Origin: Pelodictyon luteolum DSM 273
Lineage (GTDB): Bacteria > Bacteroidota > Chlorobiia > Chlorobiales > Chlorobiaceae
Direction: 5' to 3'
Length of the DNA stretch: 64,000 nucleotides
Assembly (NCBI RefSeq): GCF_000012485.1
Contig: NC_007512.1
Coordinates: 1,241,001-1,305,000 of the forward strand
In this document: one piece after another, positions 54,154-63,065 of the stretch
Layout of the letters: each line of letters begins with the position of its first letter
Numbering within the stretch: position 1 is the stretch's first letter
The notes under the pieces: model-generated
Database searches by the model: none
What the model was told of the DNA's origin: nothing
The model's input: only the letters and a program-made list of their open reading frames with translations
Position numbers and translations under genes: made by a program

Positions 54154-54815
54154 ACCTCGTGATGCACCAGTGTTTTAAGCTCCATCCTCGGCAGCCAACC
54201 GGCCTGCTCAAGTTCTGGAGTTTCGTGAAAAAAGCTCACATAGCCCACGCAGAGCCACGCGACAGGAACGATGTGCTCCGGAATCCCGAGCACCTTACGC
54301 ACATGATCATGATGCACAATGCTTACCCATCCAACCCCGAGGTTCTCTGCCCGGGCGGCAAGCCAGAGATTCTGCACGGCACAGACCGAACTGTAGAGAT
54401 CCATCTCGGGGTTTGGCGTCCGCCCGATCACCACATCGCCACTTCGGGACCGGTCACAGGTGACGCAGATGCCCATCGGCGCATCCATTATACCCTCCAG
54501 CTTCAGCGAGCAGTACTTTTCCCTCTGTTCACCGCCGAACAGTGCCGCAGCCTCCCGATGTGCCGTTTCGAATCCGTCCTTGATACCCTGTCGCACGCCC
54601 ATGTCCTTGACGACTATGAAATCCCACGGCTGCATGAAGCCCACACTCGGGGCATGATGTGCCGCATGAAGGATACGCTGCACCACATCATCAGGGACAG
54701 CATCCGGAAGATACTGTCCCCGTACATCACGGCGACTGAATATCACTTTGTAGAGGGCATCGCGCTCTGATGGCGATATAGTGCTGTTCACTCTTGCGTT
54801 TTGCAATATCTCCAT
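54147..54815 (-). CDS. bluB: 5,6-dimethylbenzimidazole synthase
   Basis: This 222-residue protein is a BluB-type member of the nitroreductase fold: [13 protein letters not shown] (FMN contact), [49 protein letters not shown] in parts, and the C-terminal [11 protein letters not shown]. BluB cleaves reduced FMN with molecular oxygen to give DMB, the lower ligand of B12. The enzyme is oxygen-dependent, which is notable if the host is a strict anaerobe. It lies 3 bp after btuB. Confidence 0.92.
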   Translation of the reverse strand: MEILQNARVNSTISPSERDALYKVIFSRRDVRGQYLPDAVPDDVVQRILHAAHHAPSVGFMQPWDFIVVKDMGVRQGIKDGFETAHREAAALFGGEQREKYCSLKLEGIMDAPMGICVTCDRSRSGDVVIGRTPNPEMDLYSSVCAVQNLWLAARAENLGVGWVSIVHHDHVRKVLGIPEHIVPVAWLCVGYVSFFHETPELEQAGWLPRMELKTLVHHEVW

Positions 54816-54818
54816 GGT

Positions 54819-56771
54819 TTAGAAATCGGCTCGAATGCCCACAACAAAATTGATTCCCGGCATTGGATAACCTGTAACATACTGGTAATCCCTGTCGAAA
54901 AGATTGTTTATCTCGCCCTTTAGGGTTATGCCTCGTCCATTCACTTTGGTGTGATCGAATGGAAATTTCTTTGAAGCGGCAAGATTCACCACCGCAAAGC
55001 TTCCCTTGGTGACGAATGCGCCATTATTGTTTTCCCAGTCCTGGACAATCGTACTTCCCGTCATGGCGACATTCACCGAACCGGCAAACCCTCCTTTATC
55101 ACGCAACCTGATCCCTGTTGATGCATTCCATTCGGGTGTATACGGAAGATTCGCACCGGTCTTGTCATCCTTGAACTCGAAAAGATGAGTGTACCCTGCA
55201 AAAGGTTCGACGGTCCAGTTTTCGCCCAATGGAGCAAAGGGCCAGGACAGTTCGGCCTCCAGTCCTGAAACCGTAGCACTTCCGACATTGACATACGTGT
55301 AACTTGAGGCCCCTGTGGCACTGGTCTCAATCAAATCAGTATAGTCAGTGGTAAATACCGTACATGAAGCCACAAGTCGCTTCCATGCCACGTCAATCCC
55401 CCCTTCCCATGTCAGACTTGATTCTGGTTTCAGCTCAGCGTTTCCGATATAGGTTTTTCCGTATGAAACGATTTCTCCGGCAAGCTCTCTGGCAGAGGGC
55501 ATTCTGAACCCTTCGGCATAGGATCCTCTCAAACGCAGGCCATCGGCAATCCGGAATGCAAGGCCGGCCTGCCCGGATGTATTGTCGGTGTTCCGGGATG
55601 TACCCTCATTTGCATGAAGGTCAACAGAGTAATCATCATACCGCAAACCTGCGGTAAGGGTGAGTGCATCATCGAAAAAAAGGTATCTGCCAAGGACGAA
55701 TGCCGCAGGATTTTCGTACTGGCTCCATTTCGGAGCCAGAGTAGATTCAAGTTCATACTGCAGCCAATCAACTCCCGCCGTCACCCTCATTGAGGCTTCT
55801 GCATAGCTGATTTGCGCCTGAGCACCCTGCTGATCGGTATCGCTCTGGCTCATATAGGATGAACTGGGACTGACATATCCGTATTTATCCATCCCCATGT
55901 AATAGCGAGCCATCCAAGACCATCGCCCTTCGCCATCGGAGCCTTCATACATCAAATCGGTCGAATGATTGTTCTGAACCGTGTAGGCATCGAAATCAGG
56001 AGTAGCGAAATATGAGGGTGAACCAGCTCGTTCAAGATCGAAAACATGATAGATTACCTGCATACGCTGATGCGGAAGGAATTCATATCCCAGACTGAGG
56101 CTTCCCATCACCTGGTCATCAAATCCAGTATTCTGATACGTATCACCTGAGCCTGTCTGGTAATCACCCATATCTGCAGTTGAAACACTGCCGGAAAAAT
56201 CAAACCTCCCTATACTCCCTTCTGCACCAGCGCCGGTCTTCACATATTCGTTGTTTCCAACCTGCTGTGCTGCAAAAAATGAGGGTGCACCACTGCCTGT
56301 TTTGGTAATGACATTCACCACTCCGCCAATCGCTGCAGAGCCGTATTGCACAGATGCGGGTCCGCGTATAATTTCAATACGCTCCACATTCTCGGTCATG
56401 ATCTTTGCAAGATTTCCGGTGCCAGCACGCCGTCCATCCAAAAGGATGAGTACCTTTCCCATCAAATCATTTCCATGTGTTTCACTCCGAAACCCCCTGA
56501 GGCCGATTGAAGTCAATGTCCCGGGATATTTCTGAAAATGGCCAAGGCTTTTCTCCGCAAGAAGCTCGCTGAGATCCTTGGCTGACGAAAGCTCGATCTC
56601 TGCCCTTCCGATAATCGTGACATTGGATGTCACGGTGCTTTTCATCTCCTCGAAACGGCTTGAGGTCACAACAACCTCGTCCATCATGTAGGTTAAAGAG
56701 GCCTCTTCTGCAAACACTCCCCGGCTCGAGAGCAGTCCGAGCATGACGGCGAGAAATACTTTTTTGTTCAT
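54819..56771 (-). CDS. btuB: TonB-dependent cobalamin receptor
   Basis: This 650-residue protein has a signal peptide (about 21 residues), the TonB box DEVVVTSSR, a plug domain (IRGPASVQYGSAAIGGVVNVITK) and a C-terminal barrel ending in the aromatic residue F of VVGIRADF. It is similar in length to E. coli BtuB (614). Riboswitch I (57035-57240) lies upstream and the other B12 genes follow, which identifies the substrate as cobamides. Confidence 0.92.
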   Translation of the reverse strand: MNKKVFLAVMLGLLSSRGVFAEEASLTYMMDEVVVTSSRFEEMKSTVTSNVTIIGRAEIELSSAKDLSELLAEKSLGHFQKYPGTLTSIGLRGFRSETHGNDLMGKVLILLDGRRAGTGNLAKIMTENVERIEIIRGPASVQYGSAAIGGVVNVITKTGSGAPSFFAAQQVGNNEYVKTGAGAEGSIGRFDFSGSVSTADMGDYQTGSGDTYQNTGFDDQVMGSLSLGYEFLPHQRMQVIYHVFDLERAGSPSYFATPDFDAYTVQNNHSTDLMYEGSDGEGRWSWMARYYMGMDKYGYVSPSSSYMSQSDTDQQGAQAQISYAEASMRVTAGVDWLQYELESTLAPKWSQYENPAAFVLGRYLFFDDALTLTAGLRYDDYSVDLHANEGTSRNTDNTSGQAGLAFRIADGLRLRGSYAEGFRMPSARELAGEIVSYGKTYIGNAELKPESSLTWEGGIDVAWKRLVASCTVFTTDYTDLIETSATGASSYTYVNVGSATVSGLEAELSWPFAPLGENWTVEPFAGYTHLFEFKDDKTGANLPYTPEWNASTGIRLRDKGGFAGSVNVAMTGSTIVQDWENNNGAFVTKGSFAVVNLAASKKFPFDHTKVNGRGITLKGEINNLFDRDYQYVTGYPMPGINFVVGIRADF

Positions 56772-57034
56772 GATTGTTCCTGTGTTCAGTTATGGATTAT
56801 TGAACAGACAGGGGTTAGCTGAAGGGTGCGTATGACACTGAAGCGGCATTTCCTTTTTGGATTCCAGAACAAAGCATCATTGACTGTGAGACCATACAGC
56901 TGCAGCCGGAGACTGGAGAGACGGACCTTGGGCCTGTGCTTTGCAAAAAGGATCAGATGGAAAAGCGATGCAGAAGTAATACAGCTTTGCCCAGACTATT
57001 AACCCGTAGTCGATCGTTTATGCAAATGGTAGAT

Positions 57035-57240
57035 GGCAGGTCTCCTGACTTTGACGGCTTACTTCCATTCCGGCCTTCCCGCTGTTTTCCGAGGTGGAAA
57101 ACGATGCAGTGACCTGGAACGAACCCTGAAACCGATGCATGTGGCCATGCAGGGATTTCGTGGCTTACCGTTATACAGTTGCGGGTACAGTCTGCGATTT
57201 TCACGCAGTTCCCTATTCTCCGGTTTTTAAACCGGCACCA
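57035..57240 (-). ncRNA. Cobalamin riboswitch I (upstream of btuB)
   Basis: Read on the minus strand it contains the conserved order of a B12 riboswitch: GGTGCC, AATAGGGAA, GTGAAAATCGCAGACTGT then ACCCGCAACTGTA, AAGCCAC, the B12 box region GGTCACTG, GGGAAGGC, GTAAGCCG and AGTCAGGAGACCTGCC. It sits about 265 bases before the btuB start. I saw no clear terminator in 56772-57034, so control may act on translation or by another structure. Confidence 0.95.
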
Positions 57241-57401
57241 GCTACGCTGAAAGAACAATTATGAAGCGTTATATAGCGAATTCTCCTGAAACTGACAAGC
57301 GCAATCAGCCGGGCCCGCTCCCCATGCAGGCACAGCAAGCCTTTCAGGCGAGTGGCCGCAGAGACACGGCAATCAACCTCCGAGCCCTCACAGCCACAGC
57401 C

Positions 57402-58493
57402 TTATCTGCTTTCATTACTCATAAACACATCACGCCCCTGATACTGACGCAGGGCTTCGAATTTCTCATAGGCGGCACCGCTCTCAAGTGCATGGCGCGC
57501 CTTGTCACCACCCTCGCGATACGACGATGCAATGCCGGACACATAGAGTGCTGCCGCTGCGTTCATGCAGAAGAAATCGGCTGCCGCTCCGCCCTCGAGG
57601 CCCTCCAGGACAGCGAGAACTGTTGCTGCATTCTCCCTTGCAGTGCTTCTGCTTGCGATGCATTCGAACGGCACCGTTTTCATCCCGAAATCCTCCGGAG
57701 TGACTTCATAGTGCGTAATGCTTCCGTCCCGGAGTTCAACCACGCGGGTCGGCCCGGAGAGGGAGAATTCATCAATACCGAACGCCGGGTCGAACCCCGC
57801 TGCCGTACCGTAGGGAGAGAGTGCCGCTGCCATCCCTATGTCTCTCAGGATTTCCACCATCTGTACCGACACGGCAGGGGCATAGGCTCCGATAACTGCA
57901 CAGTTGTTCTGCCGGCAGGGACGGGTGAGCGGACCGAGGATGTTGAATGCCGAAGTGAAACGCATGCTTCTGATGAGCCGTGCCCAACCTGACTGCAGGA
58001 ACGCCTCTCCCGGCAGATAGCATATCCCTGCATGCCGGAGACTCTGTGCGGCCCGCTCAAGCGGGTGGTCCAGATCAACCCCCAAAGCCTCGAAGATATC
58101 GGACGCTCCAGAAACGCCGGTAACGAGCCGCGCACCTTTTTTTGCTATGGGCAGACCGCATGCTGCGGCAATGAGTGCGGCGGGGCTCGAGCAGTTCAAG
58201 GTTTTCAGCCGGTCGGATCCCGTGCCGACGATATCACATACAGGCCCCACGAGATCCACATCGATTTTCAGGGTATCGTGGCAGTCAAGCGCGTCCCACG
58301 CTCCGGACAGTTCCCCGGTGGTCGGTCCCCGCATCAGATGTGCTGCAAGAAATGCCCCCTGCTGAAGCTCCGGCTGAAGGTTGAGGATAACCTGCCGATA
58401 GGCCTCCCGGGACTCCTCGCGATCCATGATGTGGCCACCGGCAACAGCGGTAATCAACTTTCCGAATTCCCGAAGCCGTTGTTCATTCTCCAT
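57402..58493 (-). CDS. TrpD-family phosphoribosyltransferase with altered acceptor site
   Basis: This 363-residue protein has the TrpD fold: the GTGSDRLKTLNCSSPAAL loop, FEALGVDLD, SAFNILGPLTRP and GIDEFSLSG. The acidic pair that binds Mg-PRPP (IDE) is kept. TrpD hallmarks for anthranilate differ: KHGNR reads KKGAR, and the Arg in GxRTxFN is missing (RFTSAFN). So it probably transfers phosphoribose to a different acceptor. It follows the dehydrogenase gene under riboswitch II. A role in lower-ligand activation is my hypothesis; TrpD2-like proteins are another possibility. Confidence 0.8.
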   Translation of the reverse strand: MENEQRLREFGKLITAVAGGHIMDREESREAYRQVILNLQPELQQGAFLAAHLMRGPTTGELSGAWDALDCHDTLKIDVDLVGPVCDIVGTGSDRLKTLNCSSPAALIAAACGLPIAKKGARLVTGVSGASDIFEALGVDLDHPLERAAQSLRHAGICYLPGEAFLQSGWARLIRSMRFTSAFNILGPLTRPCRQNNCAVIGAYAPAVSVQMVEILRDIGMAAALSPYGTAAGFDPAFGIDEFSLSGPTRVVELRDGSITHYEVTPEDFGMKTVPFECIASRSTARENAATVLAVLEGLEGGAAADFFCMNAAAALYVSGIASSYREGGDKARHALESGAAYEKFEALRQYQGRDVFMSNESR

Positions 58494-58573
58494 TGATTTT
58501 TTCCTTCATAATCGGCCCCCGTCCGATCCCGGCGGAGGCACTGTTGTTGTAATAACACGCTCATCAGGGCACC

Positions 58574-59545
58574 TCAGACAATGACATGGCGGAAACCTTT
58601 CCCGCTGAGGACTGCTTCCATTGCGGGTTGCACCCCGTCCAGCCGGATCCTGCGCTCAATAAGGAACCCGAGCTCAGCGCTGTACCATGAAAGCAGGCGG
58701 ACTGCTTCACCCATATCATGAAGCCGGCAGCCATAAGCGCCTATGAATGCAAGCTCACGGTAATGCAGCTCATCAACTACGCGGGCAGGGATTGCCGGCT
58801 CCTTCCCTATCCCGCTGAACAGGCAGAACCTGCCGCCGGCCGCCAGCCGGTCGACTCCGGCCTCAATGGCTTCCGGAGCCGGCGTGGCGTTGAAGACAAC
58901 ATCAAACAGACCACAGGGCGCGCCCGGATGTACGTCGGTGCCGATTCCGAAACGATTTCTGAACACCTCGCTCTTTGAAAGCTTCTCTATATCAGGATCG
59001 GACATAACGACAGAAGCGCCACATTCCCTCGCCACAAGGGCAACGAGAAGCCCCAGCGTACCTGCCCCGTAAATGAGGACCCGCTCCCGGGAACTCACAC
59101 CTCCCTGCCGCACGCCGTGTACGGCACAGGCGAGAGGTTCGGCAAGCGTTGCCATCACCGGGCCGACTCCCTCAGGCACTTCGAGAAGGCTGGAGCGCGG
59201 AGCCGTGAGGAATTCAGCAAAACCGCCATCACGATGAAAGCCGGTGATGCGCATGTCCGGGCAAAGGTTCTGGCGCCCGCTCCGGCACGCCATACAGCTG
59301 CCACAGGCTTGACCGGGCCACAGGGCATAAAGCTGCCCCGGATTGCCCTCGATAGTGCCGCTGACTTCATGGCCGAGAACCCGTGGCAGCCGGAGGTCAC
59401 GATGTCCCGAACTCCACATCTTGGCATCGGTGCGGCAGATCGCGGCCGCCCGGACCCGCAGAAGAACCTCGCCTTCGCCCGGTATCGGAATCGGCCGATC
59501 GAGAATCGAGAGTGATTTGGGGCCGCAGAGAAGGAGTGCTTTCAT
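58574..59545 (-). CDS. Zinc-dependent medium-chain alcohol dehydrogenase-like protein
   Basis: This 323-residue MDR protein has a catalytic zinc site (Cys37 in AAICRTD, GHEVSG), structural-zinc cysteines (CGSCMACRSGRQNLC) and the NAD(P) motif VLIYGAGTLGLLVALVA. It resembles sorbitol/threonine-type dehydrogenases; the substrate is unknown. The ATG at 59545 lies only 13 bases after the T run of an intrinsic terminator, itself downstream of riboswitch II. It precedes the TrpD-like gene by 80 bp on the same transcript. Confidence 0.82.
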   Translation of the reverse strand: MKALLLCGPKSLSILDRPIPIPGEGEVLLRVRAAAICRTDAKMWSSGHRDLRLPRVLGHEVSGTIEGNPGQLYALWPGQACGSCMACRSGRQNLCPDMRITGFHRDGGFAEFLTAPRSSLLEVPEGVGPVMATLAEPLACAVHGVRQGGVSSRERVLIYGAGTLGLLVALVARECGASVVMSDPDIEKLSKSEVFRNRFGIGTDVHPGAPCGLFDVVFNATPAPEAIEAGVDRLAAGGRFCLFSGIGKEPAIPARVVDELHYRELAFIGAYGCRLHDMGEAVRLLSWYSAELGFLIERRIRLDGVQPAMEAVLSGKGFRHVIV

Positions 59546-59558
59546 GTTTTCGCATAAA

Positions 59559-59607
59559 TAAAAAAGGGCTTCGTCCCATCTTCATTGAAGATGGAGCGAA
59601 GCCCTTT
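59559..59607 (-). terminator. Intrinsic terminator linked to riboswitch II
   Basis: On the minus strand, AAAGGGCTTCG pairs with CGAAGCCCTTT (59563-59573 with 59597-59607), with an inner stem CCATCTTC/GAAGATGG (59576-59583 with 59587-59594), and a TTTTTT run follows. It lies between riboswitch II and the dehydrogenase start, so cobalamin binding would be expected to stop transcription here. Confidence 0.9.
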
Positions 59608-59671
59608 GCCATTGGGATTCTCTCAAGGCACTCCCCACGGGGGTAAATGCCGATTATTGGTAAGGGTTCGT

Positions 59672-59866
59672 CACAGCAGGTCTTCTGGCTCCCGGATCAT
59701 TCCTCCCCCGCAGACCTTCCCATTCCGGTATGCCGGAACAGTGACCATCCCCTTCCGGGGATCTTGTGCAGGTTCAGTTCCCGGTTACAGCGGCGGGACC
59801 GCCACGGATTCACACCGTGTTCCTGGATGCTATGCAACCACTCATTGCAAAGGTAATGCATCCGCG
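59672..59866 (-). ncRNA. Cobalamin riboswitch II (upstream of dehydrogenase and TrpD-like genes)
   Basis: On the minus strand: GGATGC...GCATCCAGGAA, GTGTGAATCCGTGGCGGTCCCGCC then GCTGTAACCGGG, a GGTCACTG B12 box region, GGGAAGGTC, and CCAGAAGACCTGC. This matches the cobalamin riboswitch consensus. The terminator at 59559-59607 follows, giving a transcription-attenuation design. The rest of 59546-60021 outside these elements holds nothing I recognise. Confidence 0.95.
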
Positions 59867-60021
59867 ATGAAATACAAATCATGCAAAGCCACAGGAACAA
59901 CATGGAGCTTCCGCCGGGCTGCTGAACCAGTGTATCAATCTGAACGGGCTTGAAATACTGCCTCAGTCACCGCGCCATGTGCCGCAGTTCCATACCATGA
60001 GGTAAGGAGCGGGGAGAGAGG

Positions 60022-60369
60022 CTAAAGGGCAAACAGCGTCACCGACACGATAAGCAGCGAGTTCAGGGAATACGGATACCCGTATCCGAACGGATCCCAG
60101 AGCGGGTCAGCAGGCTTTTCCTGCATGCCGACGGGAAAACACGCCTCCGGCCTCCGGTGCTGCAGGATGGCTCTGGCCATCCGCGGACTGGTGAACAGCA
60201 TCCTCGGGCTTGTGGAAAACACCTCAAGCGGAGGCGGTGAGATGAAATCCGGAGCCCGCAGCGCCGGAAAGAGGCGGCGGAGGATCGAAAGAAAAATGCG
60301 TGTGCCGATGCGACCGACAGAGAGGCGGAGTTTACCCGCTCCCCGTGCTTGTGCGGAGTTGTTCTTCAT
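60022..60369 (-). CDS. Small protein directly after riboswitch III, unknown
   Basis: This 115-residue frame starts 43 bases after riboswitch III on the same strand. The N-terminal half is basic (RLSVGRIGTRIFLSILRR), the middle has a PPLEVFSTSPRMLFTSPRMAR repeat-like stretch, and the C-terminus ends in a short hydrophobic tail (LNSLLIVSVTLFAL). No family is recognised. Position under a B12 riboswitch argues for a real gene, perhaps a small membrane-associated B12 or cobalt factor; a decayed gene is equally possible. Confidence 0.4.
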   Translation of the reverse strand: MKNNSAQARGAGKLRLSVGRIGTRIFLSILRRLFPALRAPDFISPPPLEVFSTSPRMLFTSPRMARAILQHRRPEACFPVGMQEKPADPLWDPFGYGYPYSLNSLLIVSVTLFAL

Positions 60370-60411
60370 CTTGGTATCTCAGCTTTTATCCCGAAGCGTT
60401 CACGAAATAGT

Positions 60412-60602
60412 TGCGGCAGGTCTTCTGACTTTCCCGAATTCCTGCAGCCTTCCCGTTCCATTTTTGTTTGGAACAGTGGCATTGTTGCAGAAACCTTTCC
60501 ATCTCCCTTGGGGGATGCAGGATTACAGCAGCGGGTACTGTCCCGGATTTACACCGGGTTCCCTATTACGCCTTCGATGTTTCCATATTCAGGCACCACA
60601 AG
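60412..60602 (-). ncRNA. Cobalamin riboswitch III
   Basis: On the minus strand: GGTGCC, AATAGGGAA, GTGTAAATCCGGGACAGT then ACCCGCTGCTGTAAT, GCCACTGTTCC (B12 box), GGGAAGGC and AGTCAGAAGACCTGCC. All consensus blocks are present. No intrinsic terminator is visible in the 43 bases before the small gene at 60369, so any control may act on translation initiation. Confidence 0.95.
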
Positions 60603-60677
60603 TCTAGATTTGCAGGATAAGAAAAAGTTTCCTCCCGCCAAACAGAAGAAAGCAAGAGATGCCATAGTGGTCCTCCA

Positions 60678-62345
60678 TCAGCTCTTCTCTCCTGCTCCGG
60701 CAATGACTGTCGTAATCGCCTTCGAGTAATGGTGAACCTGTTCGAGGACATTGACCAGCTCCATATGCAGGTCGTGCGTCAGTTCCGATTCAGGATTGCG
60801 CCGTACACGCTCCAGATGCGAGGCCCCGGTCTCTGAGGAAAGAGTGCGGAACTCCCGGTCTTTGGCGAGGATCGCCGCCGCTTCTGCGGCGTCCATGCTC
60901 TGAAGCAAGTCGGCAAGCCTGCCCGATTCGCTGCAGACAAACGCATGCAGGCGGAGCAGCTCCTCTTTCCCATCCATGCTCAGCGGAGTCCTGAGGCTCT
61001 CTTTCATCCTGACAAGACGACGGGAGAGCACCTCGATGACGTCTCCCATGGATTCCAGATACTTGACCGTTTCCATGAGAGCGAATACCTCCCTTGACTG
61101 CGCCTCGGTAAGACCGCTCCGGCTGATCTTTATCAGGTAGTCCGACACCCTCCGTTCGAGGTAATCCATCTTTTCCTCCCGCATGTCCATTCCTCCGATA
61201 ATGGAAAGGCTGGGGAACACCTCATCCCGGCCCCTGTCCTCACGAACAAAGGGGTGCAGCGCAGCGCAGACCATCCGGGCCGCTATGCGCGCCATGCGTA
61301 CGATCTCCCTGCGCGCGTAACTGAGGGCAAGTTCCGGTGTGGCAAGCGCGGACTCCTTCAGGTACCAGACGGCTGGCTGCTGGCGGATCTCCATCGGGTC
61401 ATCCGGGTAAAGGAAATACAGCAGGCGGTCGAACAGCGGCAGAAGCGGAAGAAAGACAAGAGCCATGAAAACGTTGTATATGGAATGGGCGTTGGCCACC
61501 TGCCGCGGCAGGTCCTCCGACACGCTGAGGGTCCGGACGAGCGAAGCAAACTGGGGGATGAAGAAGATGAAGAGGAGAATGCCCGCCACGTTGAACATGA
61601 CTTGTGCAAGCGCCACCCTTTTGGCTGGCCGAAGCATCCCTGAGCCGGCAATCACTGCCGTGATGCAGGTGCCGATGTTGGCGCCGAGAAGCAGAGGAAT
61701 CGCCGCCTCAAGACCGATGCTGCCCTGAGAAGCAAGCGTTATGACGATACCGATAAACGCGCCGCTGCTCTGCATGAGGGCGGTGAGAAAGAGGCCCGAA
61801 AGAAGTCCCGCGAGCGGGTTGTCAAGAAAGGAGAGCATCTGGAGAAAGGGCGGATAGGCCTGCAGCGGCGCTACCGCCCCGGACATCAGCTGCAGACCGA
61901 AAAACAGCAGGCCGAACCCCGATACCGCCTCGCCAAGAAAACGGAGGTTCTCAGTCTTGGCGAGAGTGTAGAGAAGAAAACCCAACGTGAAGATGACGAG
62001 GGCGTAATCGTGGAGCCGGAATGCAATCAGCTGTGCCATGGCCGTCGTGCCGATTTCCGCGCCTAAAATCACGGCCAGCGACTGGCTGAAGGTCATGAGG
62101 CGGGACTGTACGAGCCCGACGAGGGTGGCGATGATGGTACTGCTGCTCTGCACCACCATAGTTGCCATCGCTCCGGCAAACAGCCCGAATACAGGCCTGC
62201 CGGCAATGCGTGAAACAAACACCCTCATCCGTTCACCGGAGGCCTTTTTCAGGCCGCTGCTCATCATCCTGATCCCGAACAGGAACAGAGCCAGACCGCC
62301 GGAAAAATACACGGCGATGGATGTGAAGGAGATCACCTGGTTCAT
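60678..62345 (-). CDS. Na/Pi cotransporter-family protein with PhoU-like domain
   Basis: This 555-residue protein has about eight to ten membrane helices in residues 1-330, including the paired QSSS/QSSG motifs (VVQSSSTIIATLVGLVQ and ALMQSSGAFIGIVITL) and GANIGTCITAVIAG, typical of the NptA/SLC34 group. The cytosolic C-terminal part (about 350-550) is helical and PhoU-like. The family takes up phosphate with sodium. It is transcribed toward riboswitch III but ends before it, so it is probably an independent unit. Confidence 0.88.
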   Translation of the reverse strand: MNQVISFTSIAVYFSGGLALFLFGIRMMSSGLKKASGERMRVFVSRIAGRPVFGLFAGAMATMVVQSSSTIIATLVGLVQSRLMTFSQSLAVILGAEIGTTAMAQLIAFRLHDYALVIFTLGFLLYTLAKTENLRFLGEAVSGFGLLFFGLQLMSGAVAPLQAYPPFLQMLSFLDNPLAGLLSGLFLTALMQSSGAFIGIVITLASQGSIGLEAAIPLLLGANIGTCITAVIAGSGMLRPAKRVALAQVMFNVAGILLFIFFIPQFASLVRTLSVSEDLPRQVANAHSIYNVFMALVFLPLLPLFDRLLYFLYPDDPMEIRQQPAVWYLKESALATPELALSYARREIVRMARIAARMVCAALHPFVREDRGRDEVFPSLSIIGGMDMREEKMDYLERRVSDYLIKISRSGLTEAQSREVFALMETVKYLESMGDVIEVLSRRLVRMKESLRTPLSMDGKEELLRLHAFVCSESGRLADLLQSMDAAEAAAILAKDREFRTLSSETGASHLERVRRNPESELTHDLHMELVNVLEQVHHYSKAITTVIAGAGEKS

Positions 62346-62432
62346 GGCATGTTCATGGCATGTTCATTAGCGAGTTAATAGTGCGTTCATGATTCGTGTA
62401 CAGCTCGTTTTGGCTCGTTGTCGGCACCCGGT

Positions 62433-62942
62433 TCATGATGGAGATGGAGACGGGCCGCCTGCAGGCAAATTACATATTTTTTCTCTGCCGAGCAGAGCAA
62501 AGCCCCTCTGACGCCTGTATTCAAAAACCTCCCGGAGCCTATGGCTGAGGATGAATGAATCGACCAGTTCACCAAGAACGCCACCGGGCATACGGTAGAA
62601 GATGGTATCGGTCATTTCCGTGCCCCCCTTGACCGCCTTGAACTCATGGCGATGCATCCAGTGCAGATAGGGACCGGAGAGCTGCACGTCCTCAAAAACA
62701 AATGGCTTTTCTACCCGGCTGATTTCGGTTTCCCAGAAAACAGGGACAAGCATGAAGGGATAGAGTGTATAGGTGATGCGCATACCCTCATGAATGTGCC
62801 CCGCGCCCGACCCTCCCGTTACCCTGAAGCGCATCTCAGGCGGAGTCAGGCGGGCAAGGTTCAGGGGACGCGAAAAAAAGTCCCAGACGCATTCAATCCC
62901 GACCGGGAAGTGCTGTACGAACTGCAGTGTATGTGTTTCCAT
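62433..62942 (-). CDS. START-like (SRPBCC) ligand-binding protein
   Basis: The frame opens at 63032 but the ATG at 62942 (METHTLQFVQHFPV) matches the usual start of this group; 169 residues. It has the SRPBCC pattern: VWDFFSRPLNLARLTPPEMRF, IHEGMRITYTLYPF, WETEISRVEKPFVFEDVQLSGPYLHWMHRHEF and a C-terminal FEYRRQRGFALLG. Such proteins bind hydrophobic ligands or act as cyclases; the substrate is unknown. It is divergent from the btuF-like gene. Confidence 0.82.
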   Translation of the reverse strand: METHTLQFVQHFPVGIECVWDFFSRPLNLARLTPPEMRFRVTGGSGAGHIHEGMRITYTLYPFMLVPVFWETEISRVEKPFVFEDVQLSGPYLHWMHRHEFKAVKGGTEMTDTIFYRMPGGVLGELVDSFILSHRLREVFEYRRQRGFALLGREKICNLPAGGPSPSPS

Positions 62943-63065
62943 AGTTCCTATAACGCTCCCGGGGCAAAAAAGTATCCCCGCCCTGTTGGCATTTACAACA
63001 CGCGCTATGTACCTTGCTACTGCATTTTCCACCCGATACCTTCAGTAACCGCAACAACCACCCGT

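Noticed and set aside
60125-60607. Plus-strand ORFs across riboswitch III and the small gene
   Set aside because: They read through the antisense of a structured RNA and show no protein family pattern.
62346-62432. Short direct repeats (GGCATGTTCAT units) upstream of the Na/Pi gene
   Set aside because: Only two or three short units; too little to claim a regulatory array.
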